Part shown: positions 7,704 through 13,575 of the stretch, one piece after another
How the letters are laid out: every line of letters begins with the position of its first letter
How positions within the stretch are numbered: position 1 is the stretch's first letter
DNA from: Alphaproteobacteria bacterium
GTDB taxonomy: Bacteria; Pseudomonadota; Alphaproteobacteria; Rhizobiales; Xanthobacteraceae
NCBI GenBank assembly: GCA_005883115.1
Contig: VAZQ01000326.1
Span: forward strand, 3,745-18,168
DNA: 14,424 nt
Reading direction: 5' to 3'
Notes under the pieces: generated by a model
The model's database searches: none
Seen by the model: only the letters and a program-made list of their open reading frames with translations
What the model was told of the DNA's origin: nothing
Made by a program: the position numbers and the translations under genes

Positions 7704-8169
7704 GAGCGAGGGCCCCGATGGGGAACTCGAGGATCGCGGCCATCTTCTCCATGCTGGCTCGGAACTCGGGGTTGGGAAATTCAACCAGCCGGAACGTGAT
7801 CTCGGCGTTGCACGCGAGCTTGCTGCCGCAACGGATCTCGGCCCTGGTGACGGCATAGCCTGAGCCTTCGTGCAGCAACTTGGCCGAGAGCGAAAGGCTT
7901 TCCCCGGGATGGACGAACGAGCGCAGTTTCGCCTCCTTAAGCGCGGCGAAGAACGGCATGCGCGAGAACCTGGTCACGGCAATAACGAGCCAGCCCGAGG
8001 TCTGCGCCATTGCCTCGATGAGTAGCACGCCAGGCATCAGCGGATAGCCGGGAAAGTGCCCCTCGAAGATGGTGGACGCGCTCGGAACCCGCGCCTCAGC
8101 GCAGATCGTCTGCTGGGCAAGATCGAGATCGACAATGCGATCGATAAGCTGAAAGTACTCGAGGCGCAT
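7696..8169 (-). CDS. fabZ: FabZXL: 3-hydroxyacyl-ACP dehydratase
   Basis: Cytoplasmic hot-dog-fold dehydratase of 157 residues that converts 3-hydroxyacyl-AcpXL to trans-2-enoyl-AcpXL. The FabZ signature is clear: FEGHFPGYPLMPGVLLIEAMAQ (35-56), with catalytic H38 and E52. It is slightly longer than housekeeping FabZ (about 145-150) because of a C-terminal tail ending EFPIGALAHG. The ATG at 8169 lies nine bases after the acpXL stop; no strong ribosome site is visible. The stop overlaps the fabF2 start, which suggests translational coupling. A second fabZ elsewhere in the genome, beside lpxA/lpxD, is expected for ordinary fatty acid synthesis; the position here marks this copy as the one dedicated to the very-long chain. 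Confidence 0.94.
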   Translation of the reverse strand: MRLEYFQLIDRIVDLDLAQQTICAEARVPSASTIFEGHFPGYPLMPGVLLIEAMAQTSGWLVIAVTRFSRMPFFAALKEAKLRSFVHPGESLSLSAKLLHEGSGYAVTRAEIRCGSKLACNAEITFRLVEFPNPEFRASMEKMAAILEFPIGALAHG

Positions 8170-8178
8170 GCGAGCGCA

Positions 8179-8460
8179 TCAGGCGCCCTTGACAGCGACA
8201 AGTTCGTCGATGCGGGTGCAGAGGTTGTTCAGTTGAAAATATTGATCAGTCGTCGCCTTGCCGTCGTTGACTTCTTGCGTCCACTGCTCCAGCGGCATTT
8301 TGATGCCGAACGCCTTATCGATGGCAAATGCGATGTCGAGAAAATCGAGGCTGTCGATGCCAAGGTCATTGATGGCGTGGCTTTCCGGCTTGATCGTGTC
8401 ACGCGGAATATCGCAGGTCTCGGAGATGATATTGGCCACGGTCTCAAAAGTCGAAGGCAT
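8179..8460 (-). CDS. acpXL: AcpXL: dedicated acyl carrier protein for the very-long-chain fatty acid of lipid A
   Basis: Small acidic carrier protein of 93 residues. The phosphopantetheine site is S37 in DLGIDSLDFLDIAFAID (32-48), which matches the carrier-protein Asp-Ser-Leu motif. It is longer than housekeeping AcpP (about 78) and its C-terminal third carries WTQEVNDGKATTDQYF (60-75), a stretch recalled from rhizobial AcpXL. It carries the chain built by the downstream genes and hands it to LpxXL. It is the first gene of the operon. The ATG at 8460 is preceded by AGGGA on the minus strand (8472-8468), seven bases away. A candidate promoter lies about 110 bases upstream (8572-8600). In rhizobia loss of acpXL removes the C28-type chain and alters outer-membrane stability and host infection. 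Confidence 0.96.
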   Translation of the reverse strand: MPSTFETVANIISETCDIPRDTIKPESHAINDLGIDSLDFLDIAFAIDKAFGIKMPLEQWTQEVNDGKATTDQYFQLNNLCTRIDELVAVKGA

Positions 8461-8571
8461 CAGTAAATCCCTGATCGGTCACGCGTTTCGAGCGACCGCC
8501 GCCGACGTGTTTGCGATTGCGGGTCAGATCGCCCCGGAGCGGCCCATCTCCCCCGCGAGAGGTCGGCTGCC

Positions 8572-8600
8572 CGTATAGCGAAGAGGCCGCACAAGTTCAA
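8572..8600 (-). promoter_or_regulatory. candidate sigma-70-type promoter of the acpXL operon
   Basis: On the minus strand TTGAAC (8600-8595) and TATACG (8577-8572) are separated by exactly 17 bases. Each hexamer matches four of six consensus positions. Transcription would start near 8565 and leave a leader of about 105 bases before the acpXL ATG. The -35 element is one arm of an inverted repeat, GTTCAA (8595-8600) and TTGAAC (8621-8626) on the plus strand with 20 bases between, which could be an operator. The rest of the 253-base spacer between acpXL and phnE2 shows no clear terminator. Confidence 0.4.
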
Positions 8601-8713
8601 TGCCGCGAAAGTTTTGATGCTTGAACGCATTAGCCATGATTCCGATCGATCACGCTGCTCGTCCCCGTAAGGTCCTGCGCGCCTCGAAGAACGATCAGCG
8701 GTACCGCCAACCG

Positions 8714-9532
8714 TTAGATAATCCTGGCGCGGGCCCAGGCTGTCACGACTTCCGCGATCATGACCACGATGAAGATCACGAGCAGGACAAGGCCGGCCTC
8801 GTCCCAATAGAGATTCGAGAGGGCGGTATCGAGCGCCATGCCGAGTCCTCCGCCGCCGACGAGGCCAAGCACGGCCGATTCGCGCACGTTAATGTCCCAG
8901 CGAAACATCGAGATAGACAAGAACGCGGGTTTGACTTGCGGCCAATAGCCTTTGAGCAGGACGGCAAGCGGCGAAGCTCCGGTTGCAATCAGAGCGTCGA
9001 TCGGGCCGGGCTTTGCCTCTTCGATTGCTTCCGAGAGAAACTTGCCCATGAAGCCGATGGAATGCATGGCGATCGCCATCGTTCCAGCAAGTGTACCGGG
9101 ACCAAACACCGCGACGAAGAACAGCGCCCAAATCATCGCATGCACCGAGCGGGTGGCAACCAGGATGAAACGCCCAATGCTGCTGAGAATTACCGACCGG
9201 GTAATATTGCGCGCCACCATGAGCGCGACCGGGCTCGCCATTGCCACAGCGAGAATTGTGCCTAGCGTCGCCGTATGCAGCGTCTCGATCAGCGCCCCGT
9301 GCACGACTTTGGGGTACCACGCCCAGTCGATCGGCCACATACGCGCGAATAAATCGACGGTCTGTTGCGGCGCGTCGTACAGAAACTCGGGGATGATCTC
9401 GATGCTGCGCAGCGACCATACCAAGGCAATCAGCGCTCCGATATAGAAACCGGAGCGCATGATCCGCTGCCTGACCGTGAAGCGCTGCCAATGGCGCAAA
9501 GGGGCGTCTGCGGGTGCGGCAGTGGTGATCAT
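8714..9532 (-). CDS. phnE: PhnE2: phosphonate-type ABC transporter permease
   Basis: Inner-membrane permease of 272 residues with about six hydrophobic helices, the first at about 27-45. It forms the membrane channel together with PhnE1 and is driven by PhnC. The family region SEAIEEAKPGPIDALIATG (167-185) is the EAA loop that touches the ATPase; WPQVKPAFL and NVRESAVLGLVGGGGLG (215-231) follow, as in PhnE/PtxC-type permeases. The ATG at 9532 overlaps the stop of phnE1 as ATGA, so the two are translationally coupled. The frame is open further upstream to 9997, but that stretch only shadows phnE1. The stop at 8714 leaves a 253-base spacer before acpXL. Because phnE1 stops early, this gene may be poorly translated although it is itself intact. 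Confidence 0.93.
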   Translation of the reverse strand: MITTAAPADAPLRHWQRFTVRQRIMRSGFYIGALIALVWSLRSIEIIPEFLYDAPQQTVDLFARMWPIDWAWYPKVVHGALIETLHTATLGTILAVAMASPVALMVARNITRSVILSSIGRFILVATRSVHAMIWALFFVAVFGPGTLAGTMAIAMHSIGFMGKFLSEAIEEAKPGPIDALIATGASPLAVLLKGYWPQVKPAFLSISMFRWDINVRESAVLGLVGGGGLGMALDTALSNLYWDEAGLVLLVIFIVVMIAEVVTAWARARII

Positions 9533-10347
9533 TGAAACAGTCTGCGCATCCAGCCGGAAACGATCTCGCCCGCCATCACGACGGCAATGATTGCGAGCAC
9601 GATGGTCAGCACGAAATCGTAGTCGAAGCGCTGAAACGCGGTGAACAGCGTCGCGCCGATGCCGCCACCACCGACGAGACCGACCAGTGCGGAATTGCGT
9701 AGGTTCGAATCGAGTTGGTAGGCGGAAAAGCCGATAAAGCGGGCCATCACCTGCGGCAGCACGCCCATGATCACCAGCGACAGAAATGGCGCGCCGGTTG
9801 CGCGCACTGCCTCGACCTAATGCATCGACATTTCTTCGGCCGCCTCGGCAATGAGCTTCGAAAGAAAACCCAGTGAGGCCACAATGAGGGCAAGGACACC
9901 GGCGAGCGCACCGAAGCCGACCGCCTTCACGAACAGGATGGCGATGATCACGGGGTGAAAAGTGCGGAACAGTCCGATGAGCGCGCGTGCCGCCCATGCT
10001 AGCGGCAAGGGCGAAAGGTTGCGTGCGGCGGCAAGCCCGAGCGGAAACGAGAGCAGCACACCCAGCGCGGTCGCGATGATGGCGATCTGCAGGCTTTCGA
10101 GCATCCCGTCGTAGAGGAGTTCGAGCTTATCGGGAGCGAAATTCGGGGGAAACATTCGCGAAACGAAGCGTGCTCCGTGGGCAAAACCAGCCACGAGGCG
10201 CTCTCGGTTGATGTCGAGAATCGAGCAGGCGTAGGCAACGTAGAGCGCCACCGCGATGCCGGTGATGCGTGCTGGCCAACTCGGCGGGAAGGCGACGCGA
10301 GGCGCGGCGGAGGAGGGATGTTGCGAGGAGGCGGGACCGTCAGTCAT
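9529..10347 (-). pseudogene. phnE: PhnE1: phosphonate-type ABC permease interrupted by an in-frame amber codon
   Basis: Homologue of PhnE2 and its expected partner in the membrane channel. Read through, it would be 272 residues, the same length as PhnE2 and in the same register. Codon 177 is TAG (plus strand 9817-9819). The frame continues without shift on both sides: upstream it ends SKLIAEAAEEMSMH, downstream it resumes VEAVRATGAPFLSL and keeps NSALVGLVGGGGIG. The break lies in the EAA loop, between E168-A-A and the conserved Gly, so the 176-residue product would lack the ATPase contact and the last helices. One C-to-T change from CAG (Gln) would explain it. TAG ends other genes here (potF, the RlpA-like gene), so general reassignment is unlikely. 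A GTG at 9807 could restart translation but would give only a 92-residue fragment. A sequencing error remains possible. Confidence 0.85.
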
Positions 10348-10374
10348 GCCTTGCGCAGCTCTGTCGTCGCGTCG

Positions 10375-11172
10375 TCACTCGAGCCAGCCCTCGCCGCCGT
10401 AAATCTGCAACAGGCGCGCGTCTTCGAGCGCCCGCGGCGGCCCATCGAACACAATCTCGCCTCTCGACATGCCGACGATGCGATCGGCGAAGCGCCGAGC
10501 TAGCTCTACGTTGTGAATATTGACGATCACCGGGATATCTCGCTCACCGGCGCGACGCGCGATCAGCTCCATGATCTCGGCAGATGTCTTTGGATCGAGC
10601 GAAGACGTGGGCTCGTCGGCCAGCAGGAGGTCGGGCTCCTGCATGAGAGCGCGTGCAATGCCGACGCGCTGGCGCTGGCCCCCGGAGAGTTGGTCTGCCC
10701 GGTGTGTGGCAAGCTCGCCCAGTCCGACCGCGTCGAGGAGATGGAAGGCGCGGTCGATGTCCTGCGCCGGAAACCTGCGCAGCCAAGCGCGCCATACCGG
10801 CACGTAGCCGAGCCTGCCGCACAGCACGTTCTCGATCACCGATAGCCGCTCCACGAGATTGTATTCCTGGAACACCATGCCCATGCGACGGCGTGCGATG
10901 CGCAGTTCGCGGCCGTGAAGCCGCGCCAGATCCTGCCCGCGAAAAATGATTTCGCCTGATGTTGGATCAATCAGCCGATTGATGCAGCGGATCAGGGTCG
11001 ACTTGCCGGTGCCGGAGGGACCGATGATCGCGGTCATGCCGCGCGCTTCGACGGTGAGCGAAACGTCTTTGAGCACCGGTTGCCCCGCGCGATATTCCTT
11101 GCGCAGGTTCCGGATCACGAGCGCGCGGTCAAGCTCTGCCGCCGCCGGCCTGAATGGGATCGAGGCGTCCAT
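10375..11172 (-). CDS. phnC: PhnC: phosphonate-type ABC transporter ATPase
   Basis: Cytoplasmic ATPase of 265 residues that powers the PhnE permeases. All nucleotide-binding motifs are intact: Walker A GPSGTGKS (51-58), Q-loop FQEYNLVERLSVIENV (101-116), signature LSGGQRQRVGIARAL (162-176), Walker B LLLADEP (182-188) with D-loop SSLDP, and switch His H220 in VNIHNVELA. The stretch EYNLVERLSVIENVLCGRLGY (103-123) is typical of PhnC rather than general ABC ATPases. The first 15 residues form a short polar extension. It starts 24 bases after the phnD stop and ends 27 bases before phnE1, which indicates one operon. The ribosome site is weak. Nothing in the protein suggests loss of function, unlike phnE1. 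Confidence 0.95.
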   Translation of the reverse strand: MDASIPFRPAAAELDRALVIRNLRKEYRAGQPVLKDVSLTVEARGMTAIIGPSGTGKSTLIRCINRLIDPTSGEIIFRGQDLARLHGRELRIARRRMGMVFQEYNLVERLSVIENVLCGRLGYVPVWRAWLRRFPAQDIDRAFHLLDAVGLGELATHRADQLSGGQRQRVGIARALMQEPDLLLADEPTSSLDPKTSAEIMELIARRAGERDIPVIVNIHNVELARRFADRIVGMSRGEIVFDGPPRALEDARLLQIYGGEGWLE

Positions 11173-11196
11173 GTCGCCCGCGCGCGCCGCGACGGG

Positions 11197-12249
11197 TCAC
11201 TGTTTCGGTGCCGGTTGCGGTTGCTTCTTTTTCGCCAGTTCCTGGGCTTCACGTTTCGTCTCTGCCTCGTAAGCGGGCTTGTTGTAGGGCGTGGCCGAGG
11301 CCTCCGCGATTTCACGCACCACCTTCCACGTATCCTTGTATGTGATCGGAACGAAGCGGTCGTCGCCGTTGAATTCCTTGCGCATGGATGGCGGGAAGTC
11401 GAAGGCGAAAAAACAGCCGCGGATCTTCTTGGCGAGATCCGGGTGGAGGTCGTGCGCATGGGCGAACGACGAGGTCGGGAAGAGCGGGCTCGTGAAGATG
11501 ATACGGAAGTCGTCGGCCTTGAGCGTTCCCCGCGCGATCATTCGCTCGAATACGTCGGAGGCAACCCCAGCCATGTCGTAGTCACCGGAGGCGACGCCAA
11601 GCGCCGATTTATCATGCCCGCCGGACATCATTGGCTTGTAATCCTCGTTCGGCTTGAGCCCTTCGGGCGGATAAAGCACGAGCGGCGCGAGGTTGCCTGA
11701 ATTGGACGACGGCGATGTATGGGCGACGCGCTTGCCCTTAAGATCGGAGAGTTTCTGGTAAGGGCTATCCTTTCTCACGATCGAGATGAGGTGATAGCCG
11801 TGCGGCCCTTTCTCGCTCCCCTTGGCCGCGAACGGCACTGCGCCGGCGAGATTGACGGCGAAGCCGGTCGGCCCGGTCGAGAAGCCAGCGATATGCAGGC
11901 GGCCCGAGCGCATGGCTTCGATCTCGGCCGAGTTCGACTGCACGGGGTAATAGACCATGCGCTTACCGGTGCACTGCGCGAGAAAGTCGGTGAACGGCTT
12001 GAACACATTCTGATAGACGGCCGGATCTTCAACCGGCGTGTAGGCAAAAACCAGCGTTGAAGGGTCCCTGAGCTTCTTCGGATCGCTCGGCACGTCCGCG
12101 ACAAGATCGTTGTCATCGTCGCAGTAGAGTGTATCGAGCTGCCCGCGATTTCTACACTCCTCGGCGACGGCGATTGTCGCGCCTGCCAGAATCCACACGC
12201 CAATGGCGCTCACGCCCGCCCGCGCAATGCGTCGCCACAGCTCCTTCAT
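11197..12249 (-). CDS. phnD: PhnD: periplasmic phosphonate/phosphite-type binding protein
   Basis: Solute-binding protein of 350 residues, first gene of phnD-phnC-phnE1-phnE2. Residues 1-29 form a signal peptide with a likely cut after AVA. The mature N terminus has an extension with C32, C43 and an acidic D44-x-D46-x-D48-x3-D52 cluster before the PhnD domain begins at STLVFAYTPVEDP (64-76). Family stretches are MRSGRLHIAGFSTGP, DLKGKRVAHTSPSSNSGNLAP (oxyanion-binding Ser/Thr-rich loop) and GGHDKSALGVASGDYDMAGV. A Lys/Pro/Gln-rich tail (KKKQPQPAPKQ) ends the protein. The start is ATG 12249 with GGGAGGA seven bases upstream; the frame is open to 12432 but the signal peptide fixes the start. 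Whether the ligand is a phosphonate, phosphite or phosphate ester cannot be told: no C-P lyase or phosphite dehydrogenase gene is in the window. No PHO box was found upstream. Confidence 0.93.
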   Translation of the reverse strand: MKELWRRIARAGVSAIGVWILAGATIAVAEECRNRGQLDTLYCDDDNDLVADVPSDPKKLRDPSTLVFAYTPVEDPAVYQNVFKPFTDFLAQCTGKRMVYYPVQSNSAEIEAMRSGRLHIAGFSTGPTGFAVNLAGAVPFAAKGSEKGPHGYHLISIVRKDSPYQKLSDLKGKRVAHTSPSSNSGNLAPLVLYPPEGLKPNEDYKPMMSGGHDKSALGVASGDYDMAGVASDVFERMIARGTLKADDFRIIFTSPLFPTSSFAHAHDLHPDLAKKIRGCFFAFDFPPSMRKEFNGDDRFVPITYKDTWKVVREIAEASATPYNKPAYEAETKREAQELAKKKQPQPAPKQ

Positions 12250-12448
12250 CGTGTCCTCCCCGCGCGAGCTTGCATCGCGCTCTCGCAACGATACGCGCCG
12301 CCCCGTAGCCGGGCAACGGCAAGCATTGAACTTTCGCAGCTTTCGGCTGCGGAACCAAAGCGCGCGTGAGCGATTATCGCGCCAAGGATCGCGGGGGGTT
12401 TTAACGGCATCGCTGCCTATTAACCGCCGCATTCGGGAAGCGAGGCGC

Positions 12449-12469
12449 TCGGCCGCTCAAAGCGGCCGA
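12449..12469. repeat. 9-base perfect inverted repeat in the phnD/rlpA-like divergent spacer
   Basis: TCGGCCGCT (12449-12457) pairs perfectly with AGCGGCCGA (12461-12469) around the loop CAA. It sits 31 bases before the ATG of the RlpA-like gene, inside its probable leader, and about 200 bases upstream of phnD. No T-run follows on either strand, so it is not a standard terminator. It could be an RNA leader hairpin or a protein-binding site. The remaining spacer (12250-12500) also holds a weaker hairpin, CGCAGC/GCTGCG at 12335-12351; no convincing -35/-10 pair was found for either gene. Confidence 0.45.
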
Positions 12470-12500
12470 CAAAACGCCGTCGTAGTGAAAGGAGGTCGTG

Positions 12501-12860
12501 ATGAAAGGTAGAATGATGCTGTGTATTGCGACGATCTTAGGCTGTGCGTTTTCTCCCACGAGTGTCACATCATCCCTAGCAGAGCAGGCCGGCATCGCAT
12601 CGGTCTATTCCCACGAAAGCGGAAGCGCGACGGCAAACGGCGGAAAGCTCAATCACGCGGCGCTCACCGCCGCCCACCGCACGCTGCCGTTCGGCAGCAA
12701 GGTTAGGGTCACCAACAAGAGCAATGGGCGCAGCGTGATTGTGACCATCAATGACCGCGGTCCCTTTGTCCGCCGTCGAATTATCGACCTATCGCCGGCG
12801 GCGGCGCGGAGTCTGGGATTCTCCGGGCTTGCGCAGGTCGGCATCGATGCCAGTCAATAG
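12501..12860 (+). CDS. rlpA: short RlpA-like double-psi beta-barrel protein (septal-ring lytic transglycosylase family)
   Basis: Exported protein of 119 residues, essentially a signal peptide plus one double-psi beta-barrel domain. RlpA enzymes cleave peptidoglycan strands without stem peptides near the septum. The signal region is about 1-28 with a likely cut after SLA. A Cys at 15 (TILGC) only loosely fits a lipobox. The domain shows GIASVYS (31-37), ATANGGKLN (43-51), LTAAHRTLPFGSKVRVTN (55-72) and INDRGPF (83-89) with the conserved D85, then RIIDLSPAAARSLGF. The usual Glu of the T-A-N-G-E motif is Gly here, so activity is uncertain. There is no SPOR domain, unlike long RlpA, so septal targeting would need another route. 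The ATG at 12501 is chosen over GTG 12498 because AAAGGAGG ends five bases before it. Stop is TAG, nine bases from the convergent neighbour. Confidence 0.9.
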   Translation: MKGRMMLCIATILGCAFSPTSVTSSLAEQAGIASVYSHESGSATANGGKLNHAALTAAHRTLPFGSKVRVTNKSNGRSVIVTINDRGPFVRRRIIDLSPAAARSLGFSGLAQVGIDASQ

Positions 12861-12869
12861 GCCGGGCGC

Positions 12870-13205
12870 TTAACGTTCGAGCGCGTGCGCGTCGATCGGC
12901 GCGCAATTGCGTCGGCCGGACAAAAGACAGTCCTGGTTCTTGCGCATATCGGCGATTTGCATCGCCAGCCACACGCCTGCGAGCGCCAGGACAATGGTGA
13001 AAGCCAGGGCTGCGAGGTTGACCACCATGCGGTGCCGATAGGTATCCTCTCGCTCTTCCCCGCCTTCGTATTTCGAGAACGCTTCGTTCGGCGGGTCGGG
13101 CGGCTCCGCGGGCCGAGGGGCGCGGCCGCTTGCGCCAAGGTCGCGCTGTCGGAATGGGACGACCCGGTGGTCATCGTCTGTCGTTTGGGACCGCTGAGCT
13201 GCCAC
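12870..13205 (-). CDS. small single-helix membrane protein, function unknown
   Basis: Protein of 111 residues with no function I recognise. A hydrophilic, Pro-rich N-terminal part of about 58 residues (PRPAEPPDPPNEAF, 30-43, then the acidic EGGEERED) precedes one membrane helix at about 60-84. A short tail follows with QDCLLSGRRNCAPID (91-105), including C93 and C101, which could pair in the periplasm if the tail is outside. From memory, similar short proteins with this Cys-Arg-Arg-Asn-Cys ending occur in Hyphomicrobiales, which supports a real gene. GTG at 13205 is the only usable start: an in-frame stop lies about 40 bases upstream. The ribosome site (GGAA) is weak. It converges on the RlpA-like gene. 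A possible promoter on the minus strand is TTGAAA (13267-13262), 17 bases, TAGAGG (13244-13239). Confidence 0.72.
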   Translation of the reverse strand: MAAQRSQTTDDDHRVVPFRQRDLGASGRAPRPAEPPDPPNEAFSKYEGGEEREDTYRHRMVVNLAALAFTIVLALAGVWLAMQIADMRKNQDCLLSGRRNCAPIDAHALER

Positions 13206-13379
13206 GTGCGATTCCGGTTCGATCGAGGTTTTCTCGCGCCTCTATCGGCGCCAGCGCGAGATTTCAAGCAGAACCGAAATCACATTCGCGACAAAGCCTT
13301 GCGCCTTGGAAGCAGTTTCTGCCCAGCCGTCTGCTCGCCGGGCGAAGAAAAAAATTCCAGTTACTAAGCCCTAGATTCC

Positions 13380-13408
13380 TTGTCCGCTCCGCTGTCCTGG
13401 CCTAAATT
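13380..13408 (+). promoter_or_regulatory. candidate promoter of the DedA-type gene
   Basis: TTGTCC (13380-13385) and TAAATT (13403-13408) are 17 bases apart; each matches four of six sigma-70 consensus positions. Transcription would begin near 13415 and leave a leader of about 160 bases, long enough to include the two hairpins. The -10 element is embedded in the tandem repeat at 13404-13425. Confidence 0.3.
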
Positions 13409-13425
13409 TACAGGAAATTTACGGG
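13404..13425 (+). repeat. 11-base tandem direct repeat, two copies
   Basis: AAATTTACAGG (13404-13414) is followed directly by AAATTTACGGG (13415-13425), ten of eleven bases identical. The period is close to one helical turn, so both copies face the same side of the DNA. It is AT-rich against a GC-rich background and overlaps the candidate -10 element. Confidence 0.5.
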
Positions 13426-13505
13426 AGCGCAGCTCAGCGCGATTATCTCCTGCATTGCAGTGGGATAGAGCGTGCCGCGAATAAAAATGCCGCCAACGAG
13501 CGGTG

Positions 13506-13549
13506 CGGTCGCCGGTCGGCGACCGAATAATCCCGGCGCGATGCGCCGG
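13506..13549 (+). repeat. two tandem perfect hairpins in the leader of the DedA-type gene
   Basis: The first hairpin pairs CGGTCGCC (13506-13513) with GGCGACCG (13518-13525), loop GGTC. The second pairs CCGGCGC (13533-13539) with GCGCCGG (13543-13549), loop GAT. Seven bases lie between them. No T-run follows either, so they are not standard terminators. The second loop contains most of the start codon of an 8-codon frame (13541-13567). Confidence 0.45.
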
Positions 13550-13575
13550 CAGGGAGAAAGCGCCTGAGCGTCGCA

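Larger units (their letters stand above)
13206..13575. other. 370-base divergent intergenic spacer
   Basis: No convincing gene lies between the small membrane-protein gene (minus) and the DedA-type gene (plus). Most of the compositionally distinct material is in the right half: a candidate plus-strand promoter (13380-13408), an 11-base tandem repeat (13404-13425), and two hairpins (13506-13525 and 13533-13549). An 8-codon reading frame, ATG 13541 to TGA 13567, ends eight bases before the DedA-type ATG. An A-rich stretch at 13347-13357 has no assigned role. The left half shows only a weak minus-strand promoter. Confidence 0.6.

Noticed and set aside
8524..8637. A 37-codon frame on the minus strand in the spacer upstream of acpXL, ATG 8637 to TGA 8524.
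   Set aside because: No good ribosome site, and the best acpXL promoter candidate lies inside it. Length is compatible with chance in GC-rich DNA. Conservation in relatives would be needed to call it.
9529..9807. The downstream part of phnE1 as an independent gene starting at GTG 9807.
   Set aside because: It is the in-frame continuation of phnE1 after one stop codon, lacks a ribosome site, and would be only the last third of a permease.
12250..12500. A PHO box expected in front of phnD.
   Set aside because: No pair of CTGTCAT-like direct repeats was found on either strand in this spacer.
13321..13357. GCCCAGC ... GCCGGGC followed by an A-rich run, as a terminator.
   Set aside because: The arms are imperfect. 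On the minus strand the T-run lies before the hairpin, and on the plus strand the run is A, so it does not fit a Rho-independent terminator in either direction.
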